Positions 8,100 to 14,596 of a DNA stretch of 17,471 bases are shown one piece after another. The stretch is from Endomicrobium sp. Lineage in GTDB: Bacteria > Elusimicrobiota > Endomicrobiia > Endomicrobiales > Endomicrobiaceae. The notes under the pieces are model-generated. The model ran no database searches. It was not told the origin of the DNA and worked only from the letters and a program-made list of their open reading frames with translations. The stretch is from NCBI GenBank assembly GCA_031273645.1, contig JAISRM010000296.1, positions 1 through 17,471 on the forward strand, given 5' to 3'. The position numbers were made by a program, and so were the translations under genes. How positions within the stretch are numbered: position 1 is the first letter of the stretch; every line of letters begins with the position of its first letter.

Positions 8100-8128
8100 A
8101 TGATATATTTTTTTAATTTTTCTATCAA
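8100..8128 (-). promoter_or_regulatory. Sigma-70-type promoter of the rfbB-tad cluster
   Basis: On the minus strand TTGATA (8123-8128) and TATCAT (8100-8105) are exactly 17 bp apart, each 5 of 6 to consensus. The expected transcription start is near 8093, giving a leader of about 20 nt that contains the GAGAGG ribosome site of rfbB. It is the best promoter-like sequence seen ahead of the cluster. Confidence 0.65.
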
Positions 8129-8162
8129 GTTGATTTATTATTTTAACAGCGCATGCTGTCTG

Positions 8163-10265
8163 TCAGCCGACGTTTATTAGTTTTAGTTTGTTTGCAAAAC
8201 GTTCTTTGATGAGTTTTTTTAAAACGGCATGTTTGGGGTTTTCAAGTTTTTTATCTGTCTCGACAAGTTTTGCGGCGAAATTCTTTGTGAAGTCTATAAT
8301 ATCTGCATCTTTTATTATATCGCCGGCTTTAAATTCCGGAAAACCGTGCTGATGCGTTCCTATAAGTTCTCCGGGTCCCCTCATTTTCAAATCTTCTTCC
8401 GCTATTTCAAAACCGTTGCAGGTTTTAATCATAATGTTAAGCCTTTGGACTGCATTTTCACTTTTTGCGCCGCCCGCCAGAAAACAAAAAGACTGCTTGT
8501 TCCCTCTGCCTATTCTGCCGCGCAGCTGATGCAAAGCCGAAAGACCAAATCTTTCCGCATGCTGTATTATCATAACCGAGGCGTTTGGCACGTCTATTCC
8601 GACTTCTATTACGGTAGTTGAAATTAAGACGTCGTAATCTTTATTTTTGAATTTTTTCATTGTTTCGTTTTTTTCGCCGGGTTTCATTTTCCCGTGCAGA
8701 AGCCCGACTTTGTAATTTTTAAATATCGTCGCGGATAATTTTTCGGCTTCCGATACGGCAGATTTTAAAGCCGTTTTGTCGGACTCGTCTATAAGCGGAT
8801 AGACGATATAAGCCTGCGAACCTTCTTTTAATTCCGCAAGAGTTTTTTCGTAAGCCGCGCTTTCCGGAGCATAAAAAGTTTTGACTGGCGTTCTGCCTTT
8901 TGGAACTTCGTTTATAACGCTCATATCCATTTCGCCGTAAACCGTCATTGCAAGAGCCCTCGGTATAGGCGTTGCGCTCATCATTAAAACGTCGGGCGTT
9001 TCGCCTTTTGCCAAAGCGGCAAATTTCTGCATAACGCCGAAACGATGCTGTTCGTCAACTATTATAAGAGAGAGATTATTAAACTCCACCCTGTTTTGCA
9101 TAAGAGAATGCGTGCCTATTATTATTTTGATTTTTCCGTTTTTAATATCTGATAGAATTTTTTCTCTTGCCTGCTTGTTTCTTAACGTTGATGACGTAGC
9201 CAAAACGATTTCCGCATTGATGCCGCGCAACATATTAGATATCGTAAGATAATGCTGTTCGGCAAGAATTTCCGTCGGCGCGGCTATCATAACCTGATAC
9301 CCGTTTTCAACGGCCAAAAGCGCAGCGCTTAAAGCCACGACGGTTTTTCCGCAGCCCACGTCGCCCATAAGCATTCTGTTCATCGGGTATTGTCCGAGCA
9401 TATCTTCAAAAATTTCGTTTATGGATTTTTTCTGCGCCTTTGTAAATTCAAAATCCAAATTGTTTTTAAAAGCGCTGAGCAGAGATTTGCGTATTTCATA
9501 CTTTTGCTTCTTTACGTTTTTTTTAATTTCGTTTCTTGAAAGGGCAAGAGCCGTCTCTAAAACAAAAAACTCCTGCAAAGCTAAAGCCCGTCTTGCATTT
9601 TCGGCGTCTTGAAGAGTTTTTGGATAATGCATTTCAAGTATTGCCTGCCATGATTTCATTTCAGGAATGTTTTTAAAGCTGGGCGCAACGTCGGAAACGT
9701 CGGGATATAAAGATGCTGCGTATTCTAAAGCGCTTTTTACGGTTTTGCGCATTATTTTTTGCGTCAGACCTTCCGACAGCGGATAAACGGGAACTATCTT
9801 GTTAAACATCCGCGGCAAGTCCGTTTTTGATTCAACAATTTCATAGTCGATTACGGACAAATATTTAATCCCGATTTCCGACTTTGCATCTGCGTAAATA
9901 TAGGCGTATTTTCCGGATTCAAAAGCTTTTCTCAGCAAAGTAAAAACGTCTGCTTTAGAATAAGGATTTTTTTTTCTAAAAAATCTTGCATAAGTCATTG
10001 CCGTATCGTCAAAAATTTCAATATCTAAAATAGAAAGCCCCATGCTAAGCCTTCTTTCATAGGACTTTCCTATTTTGCCAAAAACGCAGGCCTGAGGAAA
10101 CATGTAAGCTTTTGATATCGGAATTATTGTAGTTCTATCCTGATATTGCGACGGAAAAAGGGTAAGCAAATCTAAAGCGGCGCTTATGCCCATGCGCGCT
10201 AAAGCCTGAGCTCTTTTAGGACCTATTCCGTTAATGTACTGGACTTGGGTTTGCGCGGTAAGCAT
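8163..10265 (-). CDS. recG: ATP-dependent DNA helicase RecG
   Basis: 700-aa superfamily 2 helicase that reverses stalled forks and processes Holliday junctions. The wedge/OB domain occupies about 1-165 (early helix-hairpin 'YINGIGPKRAQALARMGI'). The helicase core has Walker A GDVGCGKT (301-308; Cys replaces the more usual Ser), AAPTEILAEQH (328-338), DEQH box in VDEQHRFGV (403-411), SATPIPR (430-436), VGLLHGKM (520-527), STTVIEVGIDVPNA (549-562) and QLRGRIGRG (580-588). Length and motif order are normal for RecG. The ATG has no ribosome site; it follows the stop of an 18-codon leader ORF by 2 nt, so expression may depend on translational coupling. It is cotranscribed, as far as spacing shows, with the pilin-like gene upstream. 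Confidence 0.97.
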   Translation of the reverse strand: MLTAQTQVQYINGIGPKRAQALARMGISAALDLLTLFPSQYQDRTTIIPISKAYMFPQACVFGKIGKSYERRLSMGLSILDIEIFDDTAMTYARFFRKKNPYSKADVFTLLRKAFESGKYAYIYADAKSEIGIKYLSVIDYEIVESKTDLPRMFNKIVPVYPLSEGLTQKIMRKTVKSALEYAASLYPDVSDVAPSFKNIPEMKSWQAILEMHYPKTLQDAENARRALALQEFFVLETALALSRNEIKKNVKKQKYEIRKSLLSAFKNNLDFEFTKAQKKSINEIFEDMLGQYPMNRMLMGDVGCGKTVVALSAALLAVENGYQVMIAAPTEILAEQHYLTISNMLRGINAEIVLATSSTLRNKQAREKILSDIKNGKIKIIIGTHSLMQNRVEFNNLSLIIVDEQHRFGVMQKFAALAKGETPDVLMMSATPIPRALAMTVYGEMDMSVINEVPKGRTPVKTFYAPESAAYEKTLAELKEGSQAYIVYPLIDESDKTALKSAVSEAEKLSATIFKNYKVGLLHGKMKPGEKNETMKKFKNKDYDVLISTTVIEVGIDVPNASVMIIQHAERFGLSALHQLRGRIGRGNKQSFCFLAGGAKSENAVQRLNIMIKTCNGFEIAEEDLKMRGPGELIGTHQHGFPEFKAGDIIKDADIIDFTKNFAAKLVETDKKLENPKHAVLKKLIKERFANKLKLINVG

Positions 10266-10267
10266 GA

Positions 10268-10324
10268 TTAGAAAGCGTTAATCTTTGAAGAAACGGCGGA
10301 TATTTCAGCAATTAAAAATTTCAT
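10268..10324 (-). CDS. 18-codon leader ORF upstream of recG
   Basis: A short frame encoding MKFLIAEISAVSSKINAF lies between the pilin-like gene and recG. It has a good ribosome site (AGAGG at 10333-10337, 8 nt before the ATG), while recG itself has none. Its TAA is followed after 2 nt by the recG ATG. This arrangement suggests a translated leader that delivers ribosomes to recG. No homology is claimed and the peptide may have no function of its own. Confidence 0.4.
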   Translation of the reverse strand: MKFLIAEISAVSSKINAF

Positions 10325-10355
10325 ATATTTGACCTCTGTAAAAATCTTAAGAACA

Positions 10356-10841
10356 TCAAGGATTGTCTTTAACGGCTCCGGTATAATCCGGTCTCCAAAC
10401 TTCCGGATTTTCAACGCTGTTTCTGTTAAATGTCGCGCTTCCCGCTACATTTGCAGAACGACCAACCCAATGTCCTGCCATAGATGTGCCGCTTCTGCCT
10501 TCTGCGACAACAGTCATCAAAGGATAATCCTGAGGATTTGGCTGAGTGCCGTCGTCATTGTAAACCCCGACATAAAACTTATCAAAATAGGAATTTTCTC
10601 TTGCGTCGATACCCAAAACAGTGTCGTATTCTACGGGCGAAGATATTGGATAATAAGTTCCGTTTTCCGAACAATAGGCGCTTTCGGCTTTTATTATCGC
10701 GTTGACCAGCATTCTCCCCTCAGTAACATAGGCTCTTCTTACGTAACCTCTGTAAATGGGAACCGCTGCCAGCGACAAAACGGTAACTATTACGATAACA
10801 ATGGCAAGCTCTACAAATGTAAATCCCTTTTTGGCTTTCAT
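10356..10841 (-). CDS. Type IV pilin-like / pseudopilin protein
   Basis: 161-aa protein with a classic type IV prepilin start: MKAKKG|FTFVELAIVIVIVTV, cut after Gly6, mature Phe1 and Glu at +5, then a long hydrophobic alpha-helix and the short PIYRGYVRRAYVTEG linker. The globular part (about 40-161) carries AIIKAESAYCSENGTYYP, common in PilA/GspG/GspH-like proteins, but lacks an obvious paired-Cys D-region; only Cys57 is seen. It would need a PilD-type peptidase, distinct from the one serving Flp, and no such gene is in the window. It has its own promoter and an AAAGGA ribosome site 6 nt from the ATG. Whether it is a major pilin, a minor pilin or a type II secretion pseudopilin cannot be decided here. 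Confidence 0.88.
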   Translation of the reverse strand: MKAKKGFTFVELAIVIVIVTVLSLAAVPIYRGYVRRAYVTEGRMLVNAIIKAESAYCSENGTYYPISSPVEYDTVLGIDARENSYFDKFYVGVYNDDGTQPNPQDYPLMTVVAEGRSGTSMAGHWVGRSANVAGSATFNRNSVENPEVWRPDYTGAVKDNP

Positions 10842-10844
10842 ATA

Positions 10845-10868
10845 AAATCCTTTGGATTTGAGAAATCC
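10845..10868 (-). repeat. Three-part GGATTT/AAATCC repeat overlapping the pilin ribosome site
   Basis: Read on the minus strand, GGATTT (10868-10863), CTC, AAATCC (10859-10854), AAA, GGATTT (10850-10845) stand just before the pilin-like ATG. The middle AAATCC can pair with either flanking copy, and the right-hand copy overlaps the AAAGGA Shine-Dalgarno. Stems are only 6 bp with 3-nt loops, so any structure would be weak. Confidence 0.35.
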
Positions 10869-10906
10869 TTTGCCTGCGCCTGCGGTTTATGAGCTTTACT
10901 ATATTA

Positions 10907-10935
10907 ATTATAATATTTGAAACAAATATATACAA
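10907..10935 (-). promoter_or_regulatory. Promoter of the pilin-like gene (and probably recG)
   Basis: On the minus strand TTGTAT (10930-10935) is followed after exactly 17 bp by a perfect TATAAT (10907-10912). The -35 is weak (3 of 6). The predicted start near 10900 gives a leader of about 59 nt that includes the GGATTT/AAATCC repeats before the ATG. Confidence 0.5.
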
Positions 10936-10988
10936 TATCTTTTTTAAAAATACTAAGAATTGCGTATGCTTTAAATTTGCATTTAAAT

Positions 10989-11017
10989 TTGCAAAAGATT
11001 ATATAATTTCATATAAT
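10989..11017 (+). promoter_or_regulatory. Promoter of rpmB
   Basis: TTGCAA (10989-10994) and a perfect TATAAT (11012-11017) are 17 bp apart on the plus strand, with a predicted start near 11024. A GGAGG ribosome site (11046-11050) follows, 10 nt before the rpmB ATG. The region is divergent from the pilin promoter. Confidence 0.6.
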
Positions 11018-11060
11018 TTTTAAATTCAACAAAAACAACTGTTCCGGAGGGATAAAAACA

Positions 11061-11252
11061 ATGTCTTACAAATGCGTATTATGCGGCAAAGGTTCGACGT
11101 CGGGAAATTCAATAAGTCATTCAAACAGAGCAACCAAGAGGCTTTTCAGACCTAATCTGCAGAGCTTAAATATTTTGATTAACGGTAAAAAAAGCCGCGA
11201 ATACGTCTGCACCGCCTGCATAAAATCAAATAAAGTTAAAAAAGCGGTATAA
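11061..11252 (+). CDS. rpmB: 50S ribosomal protein bL28, zinc-ribbon form
   Basis: 63-aa basic protein of the large ribosomal subunit. It has the bL28 signatures SYKCVLCGKG at the start, GNSISHSN (15-22), ATKRLFRPNLQ (24-34) and a YVCTACIKS C-terminal segment (48-56). Cys5/Cys8 and Cys50/Cys53 form two CxxC pairs, so this is the zinc-binding (C+) form; C- paralogues in other bacteria lack them. It is a single-gene unit: own promoter, strong GGAGG ribosome site, and a strong terminator beginning 22 nt after the stop. It is the only confident plus-strand gene in the window. Confidence 0.96.
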   Translation: MSYKCVLCGKGSTSGNSISHSNRATKRLFRPNLQSLNILINGKKSREYVCTACIKSNKVKKAV

Positions 11253-11274
11253 TACGTTTTAAAACCTATATCTT

Positions 11275-11315
11275 AAAAAAATAGACGCCCGCAATTAACG
11301 GGCGTCTATTTTTTT
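11275..11315. terminator. Bidirectional intrinsic terminator between rpmB and rel
   Basis: A perfect 17-bp stem pairs 11275-11291 with 11299-11315 around the 7-nt loop 11292-11298. The GC core is GACGCCCG/CGGGCGTC, flanked by an A-run on one side and a T-run on the other, so it presents a U-tract in both directions. It would stop rpmB from the left and rel from the right. The rel stop codon (11306-11308) lies inside the right arm. Confidence 0.9.
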
Positions 11316-12790
11316 GAGGCTGATTTTTGCGTTTGCTGTTCGGAATGTTCTCTTAAATATTTTCTTATTCTTGAACGCGCCTGCGCCGTTATCGCGTATT
11401 CAAGCCAATGAACGCTTGGTTTGATGTTTTTTCTGACGAGTATTTCGCATGTGTCTCCGGTTTTGAGCTTTGCGTTTATAGTCGCCATTTTGTCGTTGAT
11501 TTTTGCGCCCATAAAAGTATCGCCTATTTCTGAGTGAACGGCGTATGCAAAATCAAGAGCTGTGGCTCCCAAAGGAAGTTTGATGACCTTTTTTTTAGGA
11601 GTAAACACGAAAATTTGCTCAAAATTGCATTCGGTTTTTAAAGTGTCTAAAAATTCTCCGGAGTCGGTAGTTTCTTTTTGGTATTCAAGAAATTGTTTAA
11701 GCCAGTCGAGCTTATTTTCCGCCATGGCATTTTTTGCGTCTTCTTTGGCGTTTTGCCCGTCTCCTTCAACTCTGCGTTTATAGCGCCAATGCGCAGCAAC
11801 TCCGTATTCTGCTCTCTGATGCATTTCTTCCGTTCTTATCTGTGTTTCAACTATAACGTTTTTATCTGAAATGATAGTAAGATGAAGAGACTGATACATA
11901 TTGCTTTTAGGAACGTTTATATAGTCGGTAAAAGAGCCTTCCAAAAGATTAAATCCGGAATTTATAACGCTTAGTATGGCATAACAATTCTCGACGGTAT
12001 CGGTAATTACGCGCAGACCGAACAAATCTTGAATTTCTGAAAAAGGTTTGTTTTGCCTTTCCATTTTTTTATATATTCCGTAGAGATTTTTAGGCCTTGC
12101 CGTAATTCTAAACGGTATTGAGGAAGGAAGCAGTTTTTCTTTTAACAGATTTTCAACGTCGGTAAGGTTTTGCGTATTGCTTTCGGCTCTTTTTTCCCAC
12201 TGCGTTTTTATCTGATGGTATTCTGCAGGCTGCAGTATTTCAAAAGCCAGATCTTCAAGTTCGCTTTTCCACTTATATATTCCAAGCCTGTGGGCAAAAG
12301 GAGCGTATAAAGTGAGCGATTCGCCGGCTATGTTTTTTTGTTTCTCGGCAGAAAGATATTTTAAAGTGCGCATATTGTGAAGCCTGTCGGCCAGCTTTAT
12401 AATAATTACGCGTATGTCTTTAACTACTGCAAGAAGCATATTTCTCCAATTTTGCGCCTGAGCCGTTATGTTGTCGTTGAATTTATATTTATTAAGTTTT
12501 GTAACTCCTTTTACAAGAGAAACTATCTCTTCGCCAAATTCCTTCGTAAGTTCCTGCTCGGTAACGAGCGTGTCTTCAAGAATGTCGTGCAAAAGCGCGG
12601 CGGCAATGCTGACCGCGTCAATTTTAAGTTCAGCAAGATTTACTGCTACGCTTACAAGATGAGAAAGATAAGGCTCGCCTGAAGCGCGGGTCTGATACGA
12701 GTGCGCGCATGAAGAATAATCATATGCCTTTTGTATAATAGGCAAGTCTTCTTTATTGACGTAAGATAAAAGTTTTTCAAGATTTTCCAT
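11306..12790 (-). CDS. rel: Rel-type bifunctional (p)ppGpp synthetase/hydrolase, short form lacking the C-terminal regulatory domains
   Basis: 494 aa, against roughly 700-750 for full-length Rel/SpoT. The HD hydrolase domain (about 20-150) keeps His44, His68-Asp69 and Glu72-Asp73 of LLHDILEDT, and Asp135/Asn139 of LADRLHNMRTL. The synthetase domain (about 215-335) keeps ARPKNLYGIYKKM (231-243), DLFGLRVI (255-262), YQSLH (299-303; a Met replaces the usual preceding Gly), and VETQIRTEEMHQRAEYG (314-330) with Glu315. A TGS domain (about 391-452) follows. The protein then ends after TAQARSRIRKYLREH, with no conserved helical, zinc-finger or ACT domain. Both activities should be possible by residue content. 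Its ATG directly abuts the upstream stop codon, so it is probably coupled to the outer-membrane protein gene; no clear ribosome site is present. Confidence 0.93.
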   Translation of the reverse strand: MENLEKLLSYVNKEDLPIIQKAYDYSSCAHSYQTRASGEPYLSHLVSVAVNLAELKIDAVSIAAALLHDILEDTLVTEQELTKEFGEEIVSLVKGVTKLNKYKFNDNITAQAQNWRNMLLAVVKDIRVIIIKLADRLHNMRTLKYLSAEKQKNIAGESLTLYAPFAHRLGIYKWKSELEDLAFEILQPAEYHQIKTQWEKRAESNTQNLTDVENLLKEKLLPSSIPFRITARPKNLYGIYKKMERQNKPFSEIQDLFGLRVITDTVENCYAILSVINSGFNLLEGSFTDYINVPKSNMYQSLHLTIISDKNVIVETQIRTEEMHQRAEYGVAAHWRYKRRVEGDGQNAKEDAKNAMAENKLDWLKQFLEYQKETTDSGEFLDTLKTECNFEQIFVFTPKKKVIKLPLGATALDFAYAVHSEIGDTFMGAKINDKMATINAKLKTGDTCEILVRKNIKPSVHWLEYAITAQARSRIRKYLREHSEQQTQKSASKK

Positions 12791-13780
12791 TTAAGATACC
12801 GATGCGTTAAAAGATAAAACGTATTTGCTGAAATCCGAATTATTTATTTTATACTGCTGGCTTGCAAAAGAGAATTCGTAACCTTTTAATTTGAAAGCTA
12901 ATCCGTAAGAGTATTTCATCGTATCGGAAGTAAAGTTTTCATCGCTTGAGACTCCGGCTCTAAGAACTATAAACGAGTTGAGGTATTGTTCAACTCCCAT
13001 ATAAAAATTGCTTTCCTGAAGATCGCCGAAACGATAAAACTTTCTGTCATAATCTATGTCGAATGCCAGACCTCTGTAAACATATCCTACGCCCGTTCTT
13101 ACCGTAAAAGGCAGCTGCTCCGTATTGTAATCGTCCCAGAACATGAAACCGGCTATATTTTTAAGATTTAATCCGAAATATATTCCGTTTCCCGCGGGAA
13201 ATAAAAAAGACAAATCAAATGTAAAACCGTTGCCTGAGGCTATATTTGAATACGGCTTCATGTTTGAATCAAGCCGCGATTCCCCTATTTTCCCGTATAA
13301 ATAAGTAAGGTTTAAACCTATGCTAAATCCATAATCGTTTTTTTGTCCTGCGGCAAAAGTTATCGCGTTTATGTAAGTTTCGGCTTTCTCCCAGCTTCCG
13401 TCGGGATTGTACTTTATAATAGTATTGTCGGAAAGAGCCTGCCATGCCAAAACGCCGGAATCTTTTATTAAAAATACCGTCGTAAGCCCTTGTCCTGCAG
13501 GATCAAATTTTGCCGTTTCGCTGGGCTGCTGCGCGCTTTTGCGCATGATAACCGCAGAAAAAGCGGCATGGGCGCCCGACATATAAGCCAAAGCTGACGA
13601 ATTATAATAAAAAGAATCTTTGCTCGTAATTTGGGCGGCTCCCGCTTCGCCCATTGCCATGGCGCGCGCTGTAGGAGCTATGCCGTCATAGCTGTTAGGC
13701 TGCGTAGGCGCCCTTCCTGCATAAAGATTTTGCGAAATAAACGCCGCGCCGCAAACCAATAAAAGTGTCCTTAATTTCAT
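12791..13780 (-). CDS. UPF0164/PorV-like outer-membrane beta-barrel protein
   Basis: 329-aa predicted barrel. The signal peptide is MKLRTLLLVCGAAFISQNLYA, cut before GRAPTQ, followed by GIAPTARAMAMGEAGAAQ and SFYYNSSALAYM, a variant of the 'GMGGA...YYNPA.L' signature of UPF0164/TraF_2/PorQ-like proteins. The rest consists of alternating strand-like segments rich in Tyr/Phe and Gly, ending FSKYVLSFNASVS. An ATG two codons upstream (13786) is in frame, but AGAGG touches it directly; the same AGAGG is 6 nt from the ATG at 13780, so that start is chosen. It abuts rel without spacer. Upstream, the transposase element has been inserted within about 12 bp of this start. Its exact job (porin, adhesin partner or lipid export) is unknown. 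Confidence 0.75.
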   Translation of the reverse strand: MKLRTLLLVCGAAFISQNLYAGRAPTQPNSYDGIAPTARAMAMGEAGAAQITSKDSFYYNSSALAYMSGAHAAFSAVIMRKSAQQPSETAKFDPAGQGLTTVFLIKDSGVLAWQALSDNTIIKYNPDGSWEKAETYINAITFAAGQKNDYGFSIGLNLTYLYGKIGESRLDSNMKPYSNIASGNGFTFDLSFLFPAGNGIYFGLNLKNIAGFMFWDDYNTEQLPFTVRTGVGYVYRGLAFDIDYDRKFYRFGDLQESNFYMGVEQYLNSFIVLRAGVSSDENFTSDTMKYSYGLAFKLKGYEFSFASQQYKINNSDFSKYVLSFNASVS

Positions 13781-13792
13781 AAACATCCTCTA

Positions 13793-13828
13793 AAGTGGTC
13801 ATGGGGACGGGGGTATTGACCACTTTTT
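13793..13828 (+). repeat. Left inverted, self-palindromic end of the RAYT element
   Basis: This 36-bp end matches the reverse complement of 14610-14645 at 35 of 36 positions; the only difference is T at 13802. It is itself a hairpin: 13792-13801 (AAAGTGGTCA) pairs with 13817-13826, around a 15-nt G-rich loop. On the plus strand it is followed by a T-run. It lies immediately before the ribosome site of the outer-membrane protein gene. Confidence 0.85.
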
Positions 13829-14587
13829 TTATTTATTCTCAGACAATACTTGTCTTAATCTTTCTCTTCCTACTCCTAATATATCCGCTGTTTTCCTTAA
13901 GCTCAACCCACTTCTTTCTATCAATTCTTTTGCTATCTTTGCCGCTAAATCATAATCTACTTTATTTGATGAAATCTTATATTTTCTTACAAGCTCTTCT
14001 AAAACATTTTCATAATTTTCATAATCTTTATCGTCATGCTCCATCCACTCGCTGCAACTTTTTTCTATCATTATTGCTTTTATATTTGACGGACTTATAT
14101 CATAATATTTTTTAGCCTCGTTAAAATCTACAAGACCTCGTCTTGTTAAATAGTTTGTATAACTTGAATATCCATAATCTTGGGCATGTTTAACTATTTT
14201 GGCTTTTACGGGATTATTGTGTATATAAACGAGGCAATTTATTAAATATTTTTCATTTGCAATAACTTCGCTTTTAAATCTGTCTCTGAAAACATACCCT
14301 ACTCGGTCATTTTCATTATTGTAATAACGAGCATAATCAGCATTAGCAATGCTCATAAAATCTGCAACGCAGGAAACATTTTCTGCAGACAGCAGCAAAT
14401 GCGCATGATTAGACATAACGCAAAAAGCAAGAACAAAAACGTCATTATGTTTTTCTTTTGCTTTTTTAATACTTGCTAAATAATAACCTTTCTTTTTATC
14501 ATCGGAAAAAATATGTTCTTTTGCGATGCCTTGCACCATTATATGAAAATATTTACCTTCTGATGATTTTCTTGATTGTCTTGGCAT
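13829..14587 (-). CDS. REP-associated tyrosine transposase (Y1/HUH, RAYT family)
   Basis: 252-aa single-strand DNA transposase. The start MPRQSRKSSEGKYFHIMVQG is the typical RAYT opening ('R....g..yHv..RG..'). The metal-binding HUH pair is His61/His63 in VMSNHAHLLL (57-66), and YIHNNPVKAKIV (121-132) carries the likely catalytic Tyr121; GYVFRDRFKSE (97-107) is also family-typical. Residues about 222-249 (SGLSLRKTADILGVGRERLRQ) form a helix-turn-helix that probably reads the repeat, as in many longer RAYTs. All active residues are present, so it may be functional. It has no visible ribosome site, suggesting low expression. The same strand as lpxB and the downstream genes means host transcription could pass through it. 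Confidence 0.92.
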   Translation of the reverse strand: MPRQSRKSSEGKYFHIMVQGIAKEHIFSDDKKKGYYLASIKKAKEKHNDVFVLAFCVMSNHAHLLLSAENVSCVADFMSIANADYARYYNNENDRVGYVFRDRFKSEVIANEKYLINCLVYIHNNPVKAKIVKHAQDYGYSSYTNYLTRRGLVDFNEAKKYYDISPSNIKAIMIEKSCSEWMEHDDKDYENYENVLEELVRKYKISSNKVDYDLAAKIAKELIERSGLSLRKTADILGVGRERLRQVLSENK

Positions 14588-14596
14588 ATTTTGTTT

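Noticed and set aside
8146..8159. Small palindrome (ACAGC ATGC GCTGT) after recG as a terminator
   Set aside because: It has a 5-bp stem and no T-run on the minus strand; too weak to call.
10329..10892. Plus-strand 187-codon frame opposite the pilin-like gene
   Set aside because: The minus strand has a clear prepilin motif, promoter and ribosome site; the plus frame has none and is Cys/Arg-rich in a shadow-like way.
11306..11320. Recent frameshift explaining the short Rel
   Set aside because: The sequence downstream of the stop is the terminator and the convergent rpmB gene, so there is no remnant of the missing domains in any frame.
13802..13816. G-quadruplex in the element loop (GGGGACGGGGG)
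   Set aside because: There are only two G-runs, not the four needed within one strand; an intermolecular form cannot be judged from sequence.
13795..14115. Plus-strand open frame of 106 codons
   Set aside because: It lies antisense to the RAYT transposase, is Leu/Phe-rich from reading AT-rich DNA backwards, and starts within the palindromic element end.
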